Below the pieces are notes generated by a model. The model was not told where the DNA came from. It searched no databases and saw only the letters and a list, made by a program, of their open reading frames with translations. This document shows positions 1 through 7,980 of a DNA stretch of 43,803 nt, in pieces; positions within the stretch are counted from its first letter, which is position 1; every line of letters begins with the position of its first letter. Location of the stretch: contig NZ_JAIPUT010000037.1 in assembly GCF_020055635.1 (NCBI RefSeq), positions 1-43,803 on the forward strand, read 5' to 3'. Source of the DNA: Marivita sp. (GTDB lineage: Bacteria > Pseudomonadota > Alphaproteobacteria > Rhodobacterales > Rhodobacteraceae). Made by a program: the position numbers and the translations under genes.

Positions 1-244
1 GCCCGTCATAGGAGATCGCGTTTTCGGGCATACCAGGCATACCGGACAGCGACTTGCTCAGAGTTATCACCATTGCTTTGCCTCCCGCCTTGTTGATTGC
101 GGCCAAGCCGTGCGACCCGTCGTCGAGCGATCCTGCCAGCACAATGCCGATGATGCGCATGCCCCCGAATTCCGCCAAAGAGTTGAAGAGCAGATCGACG
201 GTTCGATTGCCGTGCATCCGATCGGGATCGAACGACACTGTGCC
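1..244 (-). pseudogene. CheB-type protein-glutamate methylesterase, 3' fragment cut by IS
   Basis: The minus strand reads open from the IS left end at 245 to the window edge. The translation contains GIVLAGSLDDGSHGLAAI followed by GGKAMV and SLSGMPGMPENAI. These match the C-terminal half of the CheB methylesterase domain: the GxxLxGxxDDGxxGL motif carries the catalytic Asp, and the GMP motif follows. CheB removes methyl groups from chemoreceptors; stand-alone CheB-like domains also exist in two-component regulators, so the exact role is open. The reading frame enters from the IS and does not continue on the far side of the IS (beyond 1518), so the gene is truncated rather than simply interrupted. 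Its stop lies outside the window. Confidence 0.7.
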
Positions 245-269
245 TGGACCTGTCGCGGTTTGATGCCGC
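245..269 (+). repeat. IS left terminal inverted repeat
   Basis: The 25-bp end begins TGGACCTGTC and includes a TTT and a TGCCGC block. It pairs with 1494-1518 read on the minus strand, with mismatches at about 5 positions. It sets the left boundary of the IS3-family element. Confidence 0.7.
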
Positions 270-307
270 TCCTTTGATAGCATTTACTGCAACAAAGGAG
301 ACTGACT

Positions 308-583
308 ATGGGACTGAAACGGACGGACGAATTCCGCAAGGACGCTGTGCGGATCGCGTTGACCAGTGGGCTGACGCGCAAGCAGGTGGCTGACGATCCG
401 GGTGTCGGCATGTCGACACTGAACAAGTGGATCACGGCAAACCGAGAGACGGACGTGGTGTCGAAAGAGGATCTGAGCCTCATTCAAGAGAATGATCGGC
501 TGCGCCGCGAGAACCGCATTCTCAAGGAGGAAAGGGAAATCTTAAAAAAGGCGACTGTGTTCTTCGCGAGCCAAAAGCCATGA
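308..583 (+). CDS. IS3-family transposase OrfA
   Basis: This 91-residue protein is the DNA-binding half of an IS3-family transposase. An N-terminal helix-turn-helix of the transposase_8/HTH type occupies about residues 5-45 (TRKQVADDPGVGMSTLNKWI). A charged coiled-coil/leucine-zipper segment follows at about 55-85 (ENDRLRRENRILKEEREIL). An AAAGGAG ribosome site precedes the ATG at a normal distance. The stop overlaps the orfB start as ATGA, where IS3 elements usually use programmed frameshifting or coupling to make the OrfAB fusion. The frame looks intact. Confidence 0.85.
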   Translation: MGLKRTDEFRKDAVRIALTSGLTRKQVADDPGVGMSTLNKWITANRETDVVSKEDLSLIQENDRLRRENRILKEEREILKKATVFFASQKP

Positions 584-1480
584 GGTTTAGGTTCATCGAA
601 GAGCACCAATCCGTATTTGCCATCGGTCGGATGTGTCGTGTTATGAATGTCAGCACGCGCGGTTTGCGGGCATTCCGCAATCGCACTGCCAGCAACAGAC
701 AGCGGTCTGATTTAGTCACCTTGGCGCACATCAAAGAACAGTCCCGCCTCAGCCTGGGCAGTTACGGTCGACCACGGATGACGGAGGAGCTGAAGGAAAT
801 TGGCTTGGACGTTGGGCATCGCCGCGTAGGCCGCTTGATGCGTCAGAACGGCATATCGGTCGTGCGAACGCGCAAACACAAGGTCACGACAGATAGCGAC
901 CACAAGTTTAACATCGCGCCAAACCTGTTGGATCGTGACTTCAAAGCTGATGCGCCAAATCAGAAGTGGGCTGGCTCCTCTCGGGACATTTCCTGCGGAA
1001 ATACCCTGCCGGGCAATGGACATCAGCTATGTCTGGACCCGCGAAGGCTGGTTGTATCTGGCCGTGATCCTGGACCTGCACTCGCGTCGTGTCATCGGCT
1101 GGGCCGTGAGTAACCGGATGAAACGTGATCTGGCGATCCGGGCGCTGAACATGGCCATCGCATTCAGGACACCGCCCAAGGGCTGCATTCACCACACGGA
1201 TCGCGGCAGCCAATACTGTTCTCACGATTATCAGAAGATCCTGCGCCAACATGGCTTCCAGGTCTCGATGAGCGGCAAGGGCAATTGTTATGACAATGCC
1301 GCCGTCGAGACGTTTTTCAAAACCATCAAGGCAGAGCTGATCTGGCGACGGTCATGGGAAACACGGCGGCAAGCCGAAATGGCAATCTTCGAATACATCA
1401 ACGGCTTCTACAATCCGCGCCGCCGCCATTCAGCACTGGGCTGGAAAAGCCCAGTCGCTTTCGAGCGAAAGGTGGCCTAA
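580..1480 (+). pseudogene. IS3-family transposase OrfB, frameshifted by a 43-bp insertion
   Basis: The first part (580-975) encodes the HTH_21-like region and ends at NQKWAG. The second part, in another frame from 1019, starts DISYVWTREGW and runs through the rve integrase core. The DDE residues are present: Asp in DISYVW, Asp in HHTDRGSQYC and Glu in DNAAVETFFKT. In related elements NQKWAG is followed directly by DISY, so bases 976-1018 (43 bp) are extra and shift the frame by +1. Without suppression no full OrfB is made. The rest of the catalytic domain is well preserved, which points to a recent event. Confidence 0.85.
976..1018. repeat. 43-bp insertion with a short palindrome inside transposase orfB
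   Basis: The 43 bases interrupt the codon order between NQKWAG and DISYVW of the transposase. They contain a hairpin-forming core ATTTCC-TGC-GGAAAT (988-1002), extended by GG/CC pairs at 984-985 and 1005-1006. No obvious flanking direct repeat of more than a few bases is visible. It could be a small palindromic mobile element or a local repair insertion; the sequence alone cannot decide. Confidence 0.55.
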
Positions 1481-1493
1481 ACGAGCACCGCGG

Positions 1494-1518
1494 GCGGCAC
1501 AAAAACGGGACAGGTCCA
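1494..1518 (-). repeat. IS right terminal inverted repeat
   Basis: Read on the minus strand this end begins TGGACCTGTC, then CCG, TTT and TGCCGC, mirroring the left end at 245-269. It lies 14 bp after the orfB stop and sets the right boundary. Confidence 0.7.
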
Positions 1519-1787
1519 TATAGATATCCAGTGTCCGATCACGGAAGCCCCATTTCCGTGGACCGTAGTACAAATCGTAGAACGGACCGTTTGACGTGCA
1601 GGTTGATCACGAGTCAGAGGCTGGTGGGGAGGACATGACGCGGTGACGGCTGTAGGAGAGGCCCCTCGCCCTCGTCGTCGAGGGTTCCCCATGATCACGT
1701 CGGGCACGCTTTTGGCGCCGGCGTTTTGCGACCAGCGCGTTCTTGCACCCGACCGGAACCGCTGCCCCGTCGCCAAACCCAAACGCC
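1519..1787. other. Intergenic stretch, no gene recognised
   Basis: About 270 bp between the IS right end and the stop of the repeat protein. Open frames here have no recognisable family features. A perfect 6-bp-stem hairpin CCCTCG-TCGT-CGAGGG lies at 1669-1684, downstream of the minus-strand repeat-protein gene. It could act as a terminator, although no T-run follows. Confidence 0.4.
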
Positions 1788-4109
1788 TCAAAAATCGGCA
1801 TCGCCAAGAACGGAAATTTGCGTTCCCACGACGTCGACTTCGGTGTCGGATCGGCCGTACACCGTCACAAAGACCGTGCCGGTATCCGAAGTCGACTCGT
1901 CGGTCATGGTGTAGTCGAATCTGTCCACGGCCCTTTGTCCATCCTCGAGCGCATCCAGCGCCGGAGACGTCAGAGGGTCATAGATGATGACCCCGTCGGC
2001 GGTCCATTCGATCACGGCTCCCAGTTCGCTTTGCGCCGAGACGGCTTGGACCGACAGAGGGGCGCTGCCGGGATTGACATCGTTTGCCAGCAATTGCGTG
2101 GCCGCAATCGCCAGCGGCGCGTTTTCATTGGTAAAGAAGGGTGCTGTCGGTTGCCCGTCGGCATCGAAAATACGCGCCGCAATGGAGCGTTCGTATTCCG
2201 AGAGGAAAGGTGCGGCCAGATGGGTCCCATCGCTCCGGGCCCAGGCGATCATGAACCCGCCATTGGACAGGGCGATCACATCGGACCCCGCGTTCCAGAG
2301 ATAGGGATTATTCACCTGGAACGTGTCCCCCAGTGGGGTGCCATCGAAATCGAACAGTCTGGCGCTGACGCGCTGGTCATCCGGTCCGCGCCCCTCTGTG
2401 GTCGTTGTCCAGGCGATAGCGATCTTGTCGTCGCCGAACGCAACAGCGCTTGGGCCACCATGTGACTCGGTCAGGTTCTGGCTGACGTCCAAGTCCGGGC
2501 TTGCAGCCACGCCGTTTTCCGTGAAAAGCTTCATCTTGATCTGCTTGGCGTAGTCCGGTTCGATCCCGGTTTCGTACCCCCAGACGATCGCGAAATTCCC
2601 TCCGTCCAGCGCGACAGGAACCCCGGACGCGTTTGGACCGCCATAGGGGACAAGACCTTCCGCCAGGAAAATCTCCTCCGACGCAGGGAGGCCGTCCGCA
2701 TTGAACACTTGCGCGAGGATAACCCCGTACCAGCTGGTCCAGGTCACGACAAACTGGCCATTTTCGAGCGCCGTGACCGCTGGCAATAGCGGCTCTATGT
2801 CGTTGATCAAAAACGCGTCCGACACGGGTGTGCCATCGGACTCGAATATGCGCACTCCCATGCTTCCCTGACCGTTCTCCCACACAACGACGAACTGCCC
2901 CGTGGGCAGCGTGGCTACGGCGGGACGAAAAGAGTCTGAATCGGCGTCCTTGACACGGATGTCCGGCTCGACCGGCGCGCCATCCGCCGCAAAGATCTGC
3001 GCAGTGATGCCATAATCCCGGATAATCACACGTTCCTCGAATGCCGACACGATGACGAATCGATTCTCCGACAAGGGGGCCACGTCCGGCACCAGCAGCG
3101 GAAACGGTGACACAACCGGGAATTCCGCGACTGCCTCGCCGCCACCGGGGTTCAGAACGCTTGCCAGAACCCTGCCATAGGTCGCGACAACCTGGCCATT
3201 CGACAATTCGGCGATATTCGGATTGTAGCCATATTGGAAGACCGTCGCTTCACCGATCTGGAATTGCCCCAGACCGTCGTCATAGGCGATCAGCGTTTGC
3301 AGTTGATCCGTCTCTACCGCCACCGAGACTGTCGCAGTATCCAGAGCGGACCCGTCATATGCGGTATAGGTGAAACCGGTGCTGTCGCCGGCGGACACCT
3401 TTTCACCGCGGTTCTGGAAATCCACGACGCCGCCCGGAAAGACGCGGAACAGTCCGCCGCCGTCACCTTCGAACCAGATGCCGGGTTTGATCGCACGGCC
3501 ATTGACGTACAGGATCGTCTCTGCGCCGGGATCGTTTTCAAGCAGATCGGTGTCATCGCTGACATCGCCAAGCCGGACCCAGGCCGTGCCGGCAGCGTCG
3601 AGTGTGCTCTGCTCTACCGAAAACCAGTCGTTCTGGGCGAAATCCGCATCCGGGTCGATCGTGAGCGTCACTATTGCGGTGTCCTGAGCGGACCCGTCGG
3701 AAGCCGTGTATGTAAAGCCGGTGCTGTCTCCGTCGGATACCTTTTCGCCCCGATTCCGGAAATCGACCACGCCGCCGGGAAAGACGCGAAACTGCCCCCC
3801 GCCGTCGCCGTCGAACCATGCGCCGGGCAGGATCGGACTCCCGTTGACATAAAGGATCGTGTCGGCTCCGGGATCGTTTTCCAGCAGGTCCGTGTGATTG
3901 TTCCCCTCACCGATCCGGAACCAGCTGGCGCCGTATCCGTCCAGCATGTCGGACGAGACGGTGATGGAATCGTCTTCAGCGAAACCCGGTCCCGCGGTGC
4001 GGGCCTCGGAGTACGTGATGTCGTTCAACTCCCGAAGAGCGGACTCCTTTCGCAAGGATCCGCTGGCGAGCGGTGAAACCGATGATGTAAAGAAATCCGA
4101 CAAGGCCAT
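1788..4109 (-). CDS. Secreted VCBS/cadherin-like repeat protein (adhesin-type)
   Basis: This 773-residue acidic protein resembles roseobacter surface or exported repeat proteins. Start ATG 4109 is chosen because GGGGAGGAG lies 7-8 nt upstream; an upstream in-frame start lacks this. Residues about 46-150 and 160-263 are two near-identical tandem domains (shared LLENDPGA, ILYVNG, RVFPGGVVDF, GEKVS and GDSTGFTYTA). Residues about 285-660 hold at least five degenerate repeats of the GQFVVTW...ADG type (NGQ/GG, F-V-V-W, then a DGxP turn), as in beta-propeller-like exported proteins. Residues about 665-757 look like a VCBS/cadherin domain (NENAPL, LLANDVN, FDYTMTDE). There is no Sec signal and no classic GGxGxD RTX nonapeptides. 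Type I secretion is possible but not shown; the C-terminus next to the IS may have been shortened. Confidence 0.7.
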   Translation of the reverse strand: MALSDFFTSSVSPLASGSLRKESALRELNDITYSEARTAGPGFAEDDSITVSSDMLDGYGASWFRIGEGNNHTDLLENDPGADTILYVNGSPILPGAWFDGDGGGQFRVFPGGVVDFRNRGEKVSDGDSTGFTYTASDGSAQDTAIVTLTIDPDADFAQNDWFSVEQSTLDAAGTAWVRLGDVSDDTDLLENDPGAETILYVNGRAIKPGIWFEGDGGGLFRVFPGGVVDFQNRGEKVSAGDSTGFTYTAYDGSALDTATVSVAVETDQLQTLIAYDDGLGQFQIGEATVFQYGYNPNIAELSNGQVVATYGRVLASVLNPGGGEAVAEFPVVSPFPLLVPDVAPLSENRFVIVSAFEERVIIRDYGITAQIFAADGAPVEPDIRVKDADSDSFRPAVATLPTGQFVVVWENGQGSMGVRIFESDGTPVSDAFLINDIEPLLPAVTALENGQFVVTWTSWYGVILAQVFNADGLPASEEIFLAEGLVPYGGPNASGVPVALDGGNFAIVWGYETGIEPDYAKQIKMKLFTENGVAASPDLDVSQNLTESHGGPSAVAFGDDKIAIAWTTTTEGRGPDDQRVSARLFDFDGTPLGDTFQVNNPYLWNAGSDVIALSNGGFMIAWARSDGTHLAAPFLSEYERSIAARIFDADGQPTAPFFTNENAPLAIAATQLLANDVNPGSAPLSVQAVSAQSELGAVIEWTADGVIIYDPLTSPALDALEDGQRAVDRFDYTMTDESTSDTGTVFVTVYGRSDTEVDVVGTQISVLGDADF
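3321..3974 (-). repeat. Tandem coding repeat (two units of about 315 bp)
   Basis: Unit one covers about 3660-3974 and unit two about 3321-3632, each encoding one copy of an about 105-residue domain in the adhesin-like protein. Long blocks are nearly identical at the protein level (PGGVVDF, NRGEKVS, GDSTGFTYTA), and the DNA is also clearly similar. Such repeats can change copy number by recombination. Confidence 0.75.
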
Positions 4110-4565
4110 GGTTTGACTCCTCCCCAAAGTCACCAATTCGCGTCTTGTCCAAACGGCATTCCCAGGAATGCGGGCAGTCGGAAAAACGTATCGAGATCAA
4201 TTGCCGTGCAGGCTTTCAATTCAAAAAGACTGACCACCATCGACCAGACACATCATCCTGACAGGCACCCACCATGCCGACTAGGACCGTCAAAAAAAGA
4301 CGTCCCAGCATAGACCCGACTGGCGTCGATCGACTTGATCTGTGTCAATCCGTTGCGAAAGCCGATGACGAGGGGGCAGGATGCCCCGACAGCACGGGGC
4401 ACTCCAGGCGCGGGGCACATCTTAACGGTCTTTCAAGCTGCCCGCGCCACCGCGACGGTCACCATCCGCGTCATCGGCGGGGTCAGGCGGTCGGCTCATC
4501 GAAACGTGGAAGAGGCGGCACAACGCATCCGTGCTTGGGCTGGTCCCGCTCTGTTCCCGTGCCGA
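4110..4565. other. Intergenic region between phnM1 and the repeat protein, no gene recognised
   Basis: About 455 bp with no convincing gene. It holds the ribosome site of the repeat protein (GGGGAGGAG just above 4109). A GC-rich hairpin cluster lies downstream of phnM1: GGGGCA-GGA-TGCCCC at 4373-4387, and a nearby CCCCG...CGGGG pair. The hairpins may end or stabilise the phnJKLNM1 transcript; no T-tract follows. Confidence 0.4.
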
Positions 4566-5759
4566 TCAGGCGACGCGGTTTCCTTGACTCCAGACGCCGC
4601 GCAGAAGCGGCGTGTTGCCGACACGGGACACCCGGATGACGTCTCCACGTTGGCCGATTGCGAGGCTGCCGCGATCGGTCAGACCGGCGGCTTTTGCGGG
4701 GTTCCGGCTGACGCAGGATATGGCTGCGGACAGGTTGCCCCAGAGGTCGGCCAGTTGGAATGCCGACAGGAGCAGCGCCGCGGGGACGTAATCGGAGGAG
4801 ATGATGTTGAGCATCCCGGCGTCGGCCAGTTCACGGGCTGCGACATTGCCGGAATGCGATCCGCCGCGCACGAGGTTCGGCGCGCCCATCATCACCGCGA
4901 TGCCATGCGACCGGCAGGCGGCCGCAGCTTCGCGGGTGGTCGGGAATTCGGCAAAGCCCACGCCATTGGCGGCCGACGCATTCACCTGGTCGGCCGTGGT
5001 GTCATCGTGGCTGGCCAGGACTGCACCATAGCGGCGGGCTTCGGCGACGGCGCCTGCCTGGTGCTTGTCTCCGAACCTGGCCTGCAGGGTCTTGAGGTTG
5101 GCGACATGTTCGGCAAATTCGATATCGTTCAAGCCACGTTTTTTCATCACGTATGTCCTGAGCGCGGTCAGGTCCCTGAACTGTCGTTGACCGGGTGTGT
5201 GGTCCATGAGACTGACAATGCCGACACGGTCTTCGGGGCCGAAGGTCGCCATTTCTTCTAGCAGGGTTTCAGAGCAGATCTCGGCCCTCAGATGCAGGAA
5301 ATGGCTGATCTTGAAATGCCCTGCCGCCCGTGTTTCCAGCAATTCATCCGCCAGTTTGCGGGCATATGGGCCGTAGCCTGTATTTGCGTTGTGGATCGAT
5401 CCCACGCGCAAAGCGTCGAACACGGTCGTGATCCCGGTCGATGCCAGTTCGGCGTCATGGGCAAGCAGCGCCGGAAGATGCGGCCAATCGACCTCGGGGC
5501 GTGGTTCGATGTGACGCTCCAGGTTGTCGGTGTGCAACTCGACCAAGCCGGGCATGACGTAATCGCCCTGGCAGTCGACCGCGCCGACCGGCACGTCGTC
5601 GCCCTCTTGGATCCTGTCGATCTTTCCATCGGCGATGACGATCTGTCCGGTCATGACCTGTTCGGGCAACACCAGTTGGGCATTCGCCAGGTGCAGCACC
5701 TCGGCGGCGGTGCCGTCATGTGCCGCTGCCAAACGGTTGGAAATGAAGGGAGAATTCAT
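4566..5759 (-). CDS. phnM: PhnM, alpha-D-ribose 1-methylphosphonate 5-triphosphate diphosphatase
   Basis: PhnM is a cytoplasmic binuclear-metal amidohydrolase that removes pyrophosphate from ribosyl phosphonate triphosphate, giving the 5-phosphate substrate of PhnJ. The 397-residue product shows the family motif HTDNLxxxxxPR (H76, D78), LHLRAEI, SLMDHTPGQRQF, ASHDD, MGAPNxxRGGSHSGN and SSDYVP. Length and motif order match E. coli PhnM, apart from about 20 extra N-terminal residues. ATG 5759 is taken as start; the open frame continues upstream through the phnN-phnM gap but without family similarity. It is the last gene of the phnJKLN-M block and is separated from phnN by 220 bp that contain a strong Pho box, so it probably also has its own phosphate-regulated promoter. 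Confidence 0.92.
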   Translation of the reverse strand: MNSPFISNRLAAAHDGTAAEVLHLANAQLVLPEQVMTGQIVIADGKIDRIQEGDDVPVGAVDCQGDYVMPGLVELHTDNLERHIEPRPEVDWPHLPALLAHDAELASTGITTVFDALRVGSIHNANTGYGPYARKLADELLETRAAGHFKISHFLHLRAEICSETLLEEMATFGPEDRVGIVSLMDHTPGQRQFRDLTALRTYVMKKRGLNDIEFAEHVANLKTLQARFGDKHQAGAVAEARRYGAVLASHDDTTADQVNASAANGVGFAEFPTTREAAAACRSHGIAVMMGAPNLVRGGSHSGNVAARELADAGMLNIISSDYVPAALLLSAFQLADLWGNLSAAISCVSRNPAKAAGLTDRGSLAIGQRGDVIRVSRVGNTPLLRGVWSQGNRVA

Positions 5760-5886
5760 GTCATTCACTCGCGTTGCGATCTGTTTCTTGACGCACCAGG
5801 GCGCGCCGGGCGGGTTAGGGGCGTCGGGAACCGGATGAGGTCGGGGGCCTGCCACGACTCGGTTCCGGACGATGTGCCCGGTCTTG

Positions 5887-5904
5887 ATGACGGGATCATG
5901 ACAG
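5887..5904 (-). promoter_or_regulatory. Pho box upstream of phnM1
   Basis: On the minus strand the site reads CTGTCATGATCCCGTCAT, two 7-bp half-sites separated by 4 bp. It matches the PhoB consensus CTGTCAT-N4-CTGTCAT at 13 of 14 half-site positions. It lies in the 220-bp gap between phnN and phnM, about 127 bp before the phnM start. PhoB would activate phnM under phosphate starvation independently of the upstream operon. Confidence 0.7.
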
Positions 5905-5979
5905 GGTGCGTTTCGGGCGCCGGAAACACTCGCCCAGAGGCGCTGGAGGCTTGGGCGGGCATCGTGAATCGGGCCATTG

Positions 5980-6525
5980 CTAGACCCTCGCAGGTTGAAG
6001 CGCGTCGAGCGCGCGCGCAACCGTGTCTTCGAGCGCACCATCATTCGCGATGGTCACCACGTTCAGCCCCGTGGGCAACGCCTTGTCGGCCTGTGCGAGC
6101 CGCGCGGCGATCTCGGGTGCCGTTTCGCGCGCTCGCCCGGCGAGCCTTCGGGCCAGCGTGTCAGGGGAGGCGGTGATGTTCAAAACGGTCAGGTTCGGGA
6201 AAACCGTGCTGGCCTGTTTAAGGGCGCTGCGAGAGAAATTGGCCAGGCAATCCGCGCCGGCTTGCACGTCCGTCAGAACATCCGCCGGGATGCCGTAGGA
6301 TAGCCCATGCGCAGACCAATGGACACAGAATGCGCCGCTTTGGGCGGCTTTGGTAAAGCCGTCCAGAGCCACGGCGTCGTAATCTTCGCCCCCCAACCCC
6401 GGCGCGCGGGTGATGGTGCGGCGAACGAGGCGCATGTCCGGACGGGCCGCGATCATGCCGGTCATGATGCTGTCCTTGCCGACACCGGACGGGCCGACCA
6501 CGGCGATGAGGCGACCGGGTTTCAT
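5980..6525 (-). CDS. phnN: PhnN, ribose 1,5-bisphosphate phosphokinase
   Basis: PhnN phosphorylates ribose 1,5-bisphosphate to PRPP, returning the C-P lyase ribose product to metabolism. The 181-residue protein is guanylate-kinase-like, with a P-loop GPSGVGKDS at residues about 10-18, the RTITRAPG basic/acceptor region and a GEDYDAV segment. Length agrees with the family (about 180-190). The ATG at 6525 overlaps the phnL stop as ATGA, implying translational coupling. No phnN counterpart exists in cluster 2 of this window. Confidence 0.92.
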   Translation of the reverse strand: MKPGRLIAVVGPSGVGKDSIMTGMIAARPDMRLVRRTITRAPGLGGEDYDAVALDGFTKAAQSGAFCVHWSAHGLSYGIPADVLTDVQAGADCLANFSRSALKQASTVFPNLTVLNITASPDTLARRLAGRARETAPEIAARLAQADKALPTGLNVVTIANDGALEDTVARALDALQPARV

Positions 6526-7205
6526 GCCGCACGTGCCGGGGTAAAGCGGCTGACATCGATCTCGCGGTCGCAGACGCGGGTGCGCGCGGCCTCGTCGTGG
6601 AAGATGCCGACAATCGCGGCTCCGCGCGCCTTGGCGTCCTCGATCAGCGACAGGACCACGTCACGGTTGGCCGCATCGAGGCTGGCTGTGGGTTCATCCA
6701 GCAGCATCGCCGGGTACGGGTGGGCAAAGCCGCGTGCGATGTTCACGCGTTGCTGCTCGCCGCCGGAAAAGGTCGTGGGCGACAGCGACCACAGCCGCTC
6801 GGGGATGTTGAGTTGGGTAAGTAGCTCTTCGGCCCTTGAGCGGGCCTCACCGCTGCCCATACCCACGGCGCGGAGCGGTTCGGCCACCACGTCGAGCGTC
6901 GGCACACGCGGCACCACGCGCAGGAACTGGCTGACATAGCCCAGTACCTCGCGGCGGATCCGGATGATCTCGCGCGGTTCGGCCTGCACCAGGTCGGTGC
7001 CGCCCACCCGGATCGCCCCGGACTGCGCGCGGTAATTGCCGTAGATCATCCGCATCAGGGTGGATTTGCCGGCACCGGACGCGCCGGTCAGCGCCACGCA
7101 TTCGCCGGGGCCGACGCTCAGGCCGACGTTGCTCAGCACCTCGATCACCGCGCTGCCCTGGTTGTGCAGGGTGAAGGTCTTGGATACGTTGGAAAGGTCG
7201 ATCAT
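6522..7205 (-). CDS. phnL: PhnL, ABC-type ATPase subunit of the C-P lyase system
   Basis: PhnL is an ABC ATPase-like protein associated with the PhnGHIJK core, not a transporter. The 227-residue product has Walker A GASGAGKST, a Q-loop region, signature SGGEQQRVNIARG and Walker B MLLDEPTASLD followed by the H-loop FHDE. ATG 7205 (MIDLSNVSKTF) is preferred over an upstream in-frame start because family members begin here. It sits 4 bp after phnK and overlaps phnN by ATGA. Confidence 0.92.
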   Translation of the reverse strand: MIDLSNVSKTFTLHNQGSAVIEVLSNVGLSVGPGECVALTGASGAGKSTLMRMIYGNYRAQSGAIRVGGTDLVQAEPREIIRIRREVLGYVSQFLRVVPRVPTLDVVAEPLRAVGMGSGEARSRAEELLTQLNIPERLWSLSPTTFSGGEQQRVNIARGFAHPYPAMLLDEPTASLDAANRDVVLSLIEDAKARGAAIVGIFHDEAARTRVCDREIDVSRFTPARAA

Positions 7206-7209
7206 GGTC

Positions 7210-7980
7210 TCACACCTGCAAAACAGAGCTGACAAGAAGTTGCGTATAGGCGTGCTGCGGGTCGTCCAGCACCTGATCGGTCAGCCCGGCTTCGACCACG
7301 TGCCCGTCCTTCATCACCATCAGCCGGTCGGCCAGAAGACGCACCACGGCAAGATCATGCGTGACGATGACCGCAGACAGTCCCATGTCGCGTACCAGCC
7401 CGCGCAACAGGTCGAGCAAGCGCGCCTGCACGCTGACGTCCAGACCGCCGGTGGGTTCGTCCATGAACACAAGGCGTGGTGCGGTGACGAGGTTGCGGGC
7501 AATCTGCAAGCGTTGCTGCATCCCGCCGGAAAAGGTGGTCGGACGGTCATCGACCCGGCCCGCGTCGATCTCGACCCGGTCGAGCCAATCCACCGCCTTG
7601 CCGCGGATGTCGCCGTAATGGCGCGCGCCCACTGCCATCAGCCGTTCGCCCACGTTGCCGCCCGCGCTCACCCCCATGCGCAATCCGTCACGGGCGTGTT
7701 GATGCACAAAGGCCCAGTCGGTCCGGCCCAGCATGCGGCGTTCGGGCTCGCTCATCGTGACCGTGTCGCGGGGGCCGTGGCCCCGTGTATCGAACACAAC
7801 CGACCCCGCGTCGGGCACCGAGTGCCCCGCCATGCAATTGAGCAGCGTGGATTTCCCGGATCCGGATTCGCCGACGATGCCCATGACTTCGCCGGGATAA
7901 AGGTCAAAGCCCACATCCGCGCAGCCGATATGCGACCCGTAGTGTTTGGTTACGCCCTGAACAGACAAAAGCGGGGTCAT
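7210..7980 (-). CDS. phnK: PhnK, ABC-type ATPase subunit of C-P lyase
   Basis: PhnK is the ATPase-fold subunit that docks on PhnJ in the C-P lyase core complex. The 256-residue protein has Walker A GESGSGKST, signature SGGMQQRLQIARN, Walker B LVFMDEPTGGLD and H-loop THDL. The C-terminal segment DDPQHAYTQLLVSSVL resembles the oligopeptide-ABC ATPase tail seen in PhnK. Start ATG 7980 overlaps the PhnJ stop as ATGA. Confidence 0.92.
   Translation of the reverse strand: MTPLLSVQGVTKHYGSHIGCADVGFDLYPGEVMGIVGESGSGKSTLLNCMAGHSVPDAGSVVFDTRGHGPRDTVTMSEPERRMLGRTDWAFVHQHARDGLRMGVSAGGNVGERLMAVGARHYGDIRGKAVDWLDRVEIDAGRVDDRPTTFSGGMQQRLQIARNLVTAPRLVFMDEPTGGLDVSVQARLLDLLRGLVRDMGLSAVIVTHDLAVVRLLADRLMVMKDGHVVEAGLTDQVLDDPQHAYTQLLVSSVLQV

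Larger units (their letters stand above)
245..1518 (+). mobile_element. IS3-family insertion sequence, about 1.27 kb, transposase broken
   Basis: The element carries the two-ORF arrangement of IS3-family transposases (orfA 308-583, orfB 580-1480). It is bounded by imperfect inverted repeats that both begin TGGACCTGTC (left end 245, right end 1518 on the opposite strand). Flanking tetranucleotides (TGCC left, TATA right) do not match, so no target duplication is visible. This suggests an old copy or a deletion/rearrangement at one side. The left flank is a cut cheB-like gene and the right flank is unrelated. orfB carries a 43-bp insertion that breaks its frame, so this copy should be non-autonomous. 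Confidence 0.8.

Noticed and set aside
3234..4076. Long plus-strand open frame of 280 codons opposite the repeat protein
   Set aside because: It is antisense to the repeat-protein gene, with low-complexity composition and no family resemblance; the minus-strand gene has a strong ribosome site and clear repeats.
4373..4435. CCCCG/CGGGG repeats considered as a CRISPR or integron attC-like array
   Set aside because: The units are short, irregular and without uniform spacers or cas genes; they are simply GC-rich hairpins.
5827..5866. GGAACCG...CGGTTCC inverted repeat in the phnN-phnM gap
   Set aside because: The arms are 7 bp with a 26-nt spacing, too long for a hairpin terminator and not repeated elsewhere.
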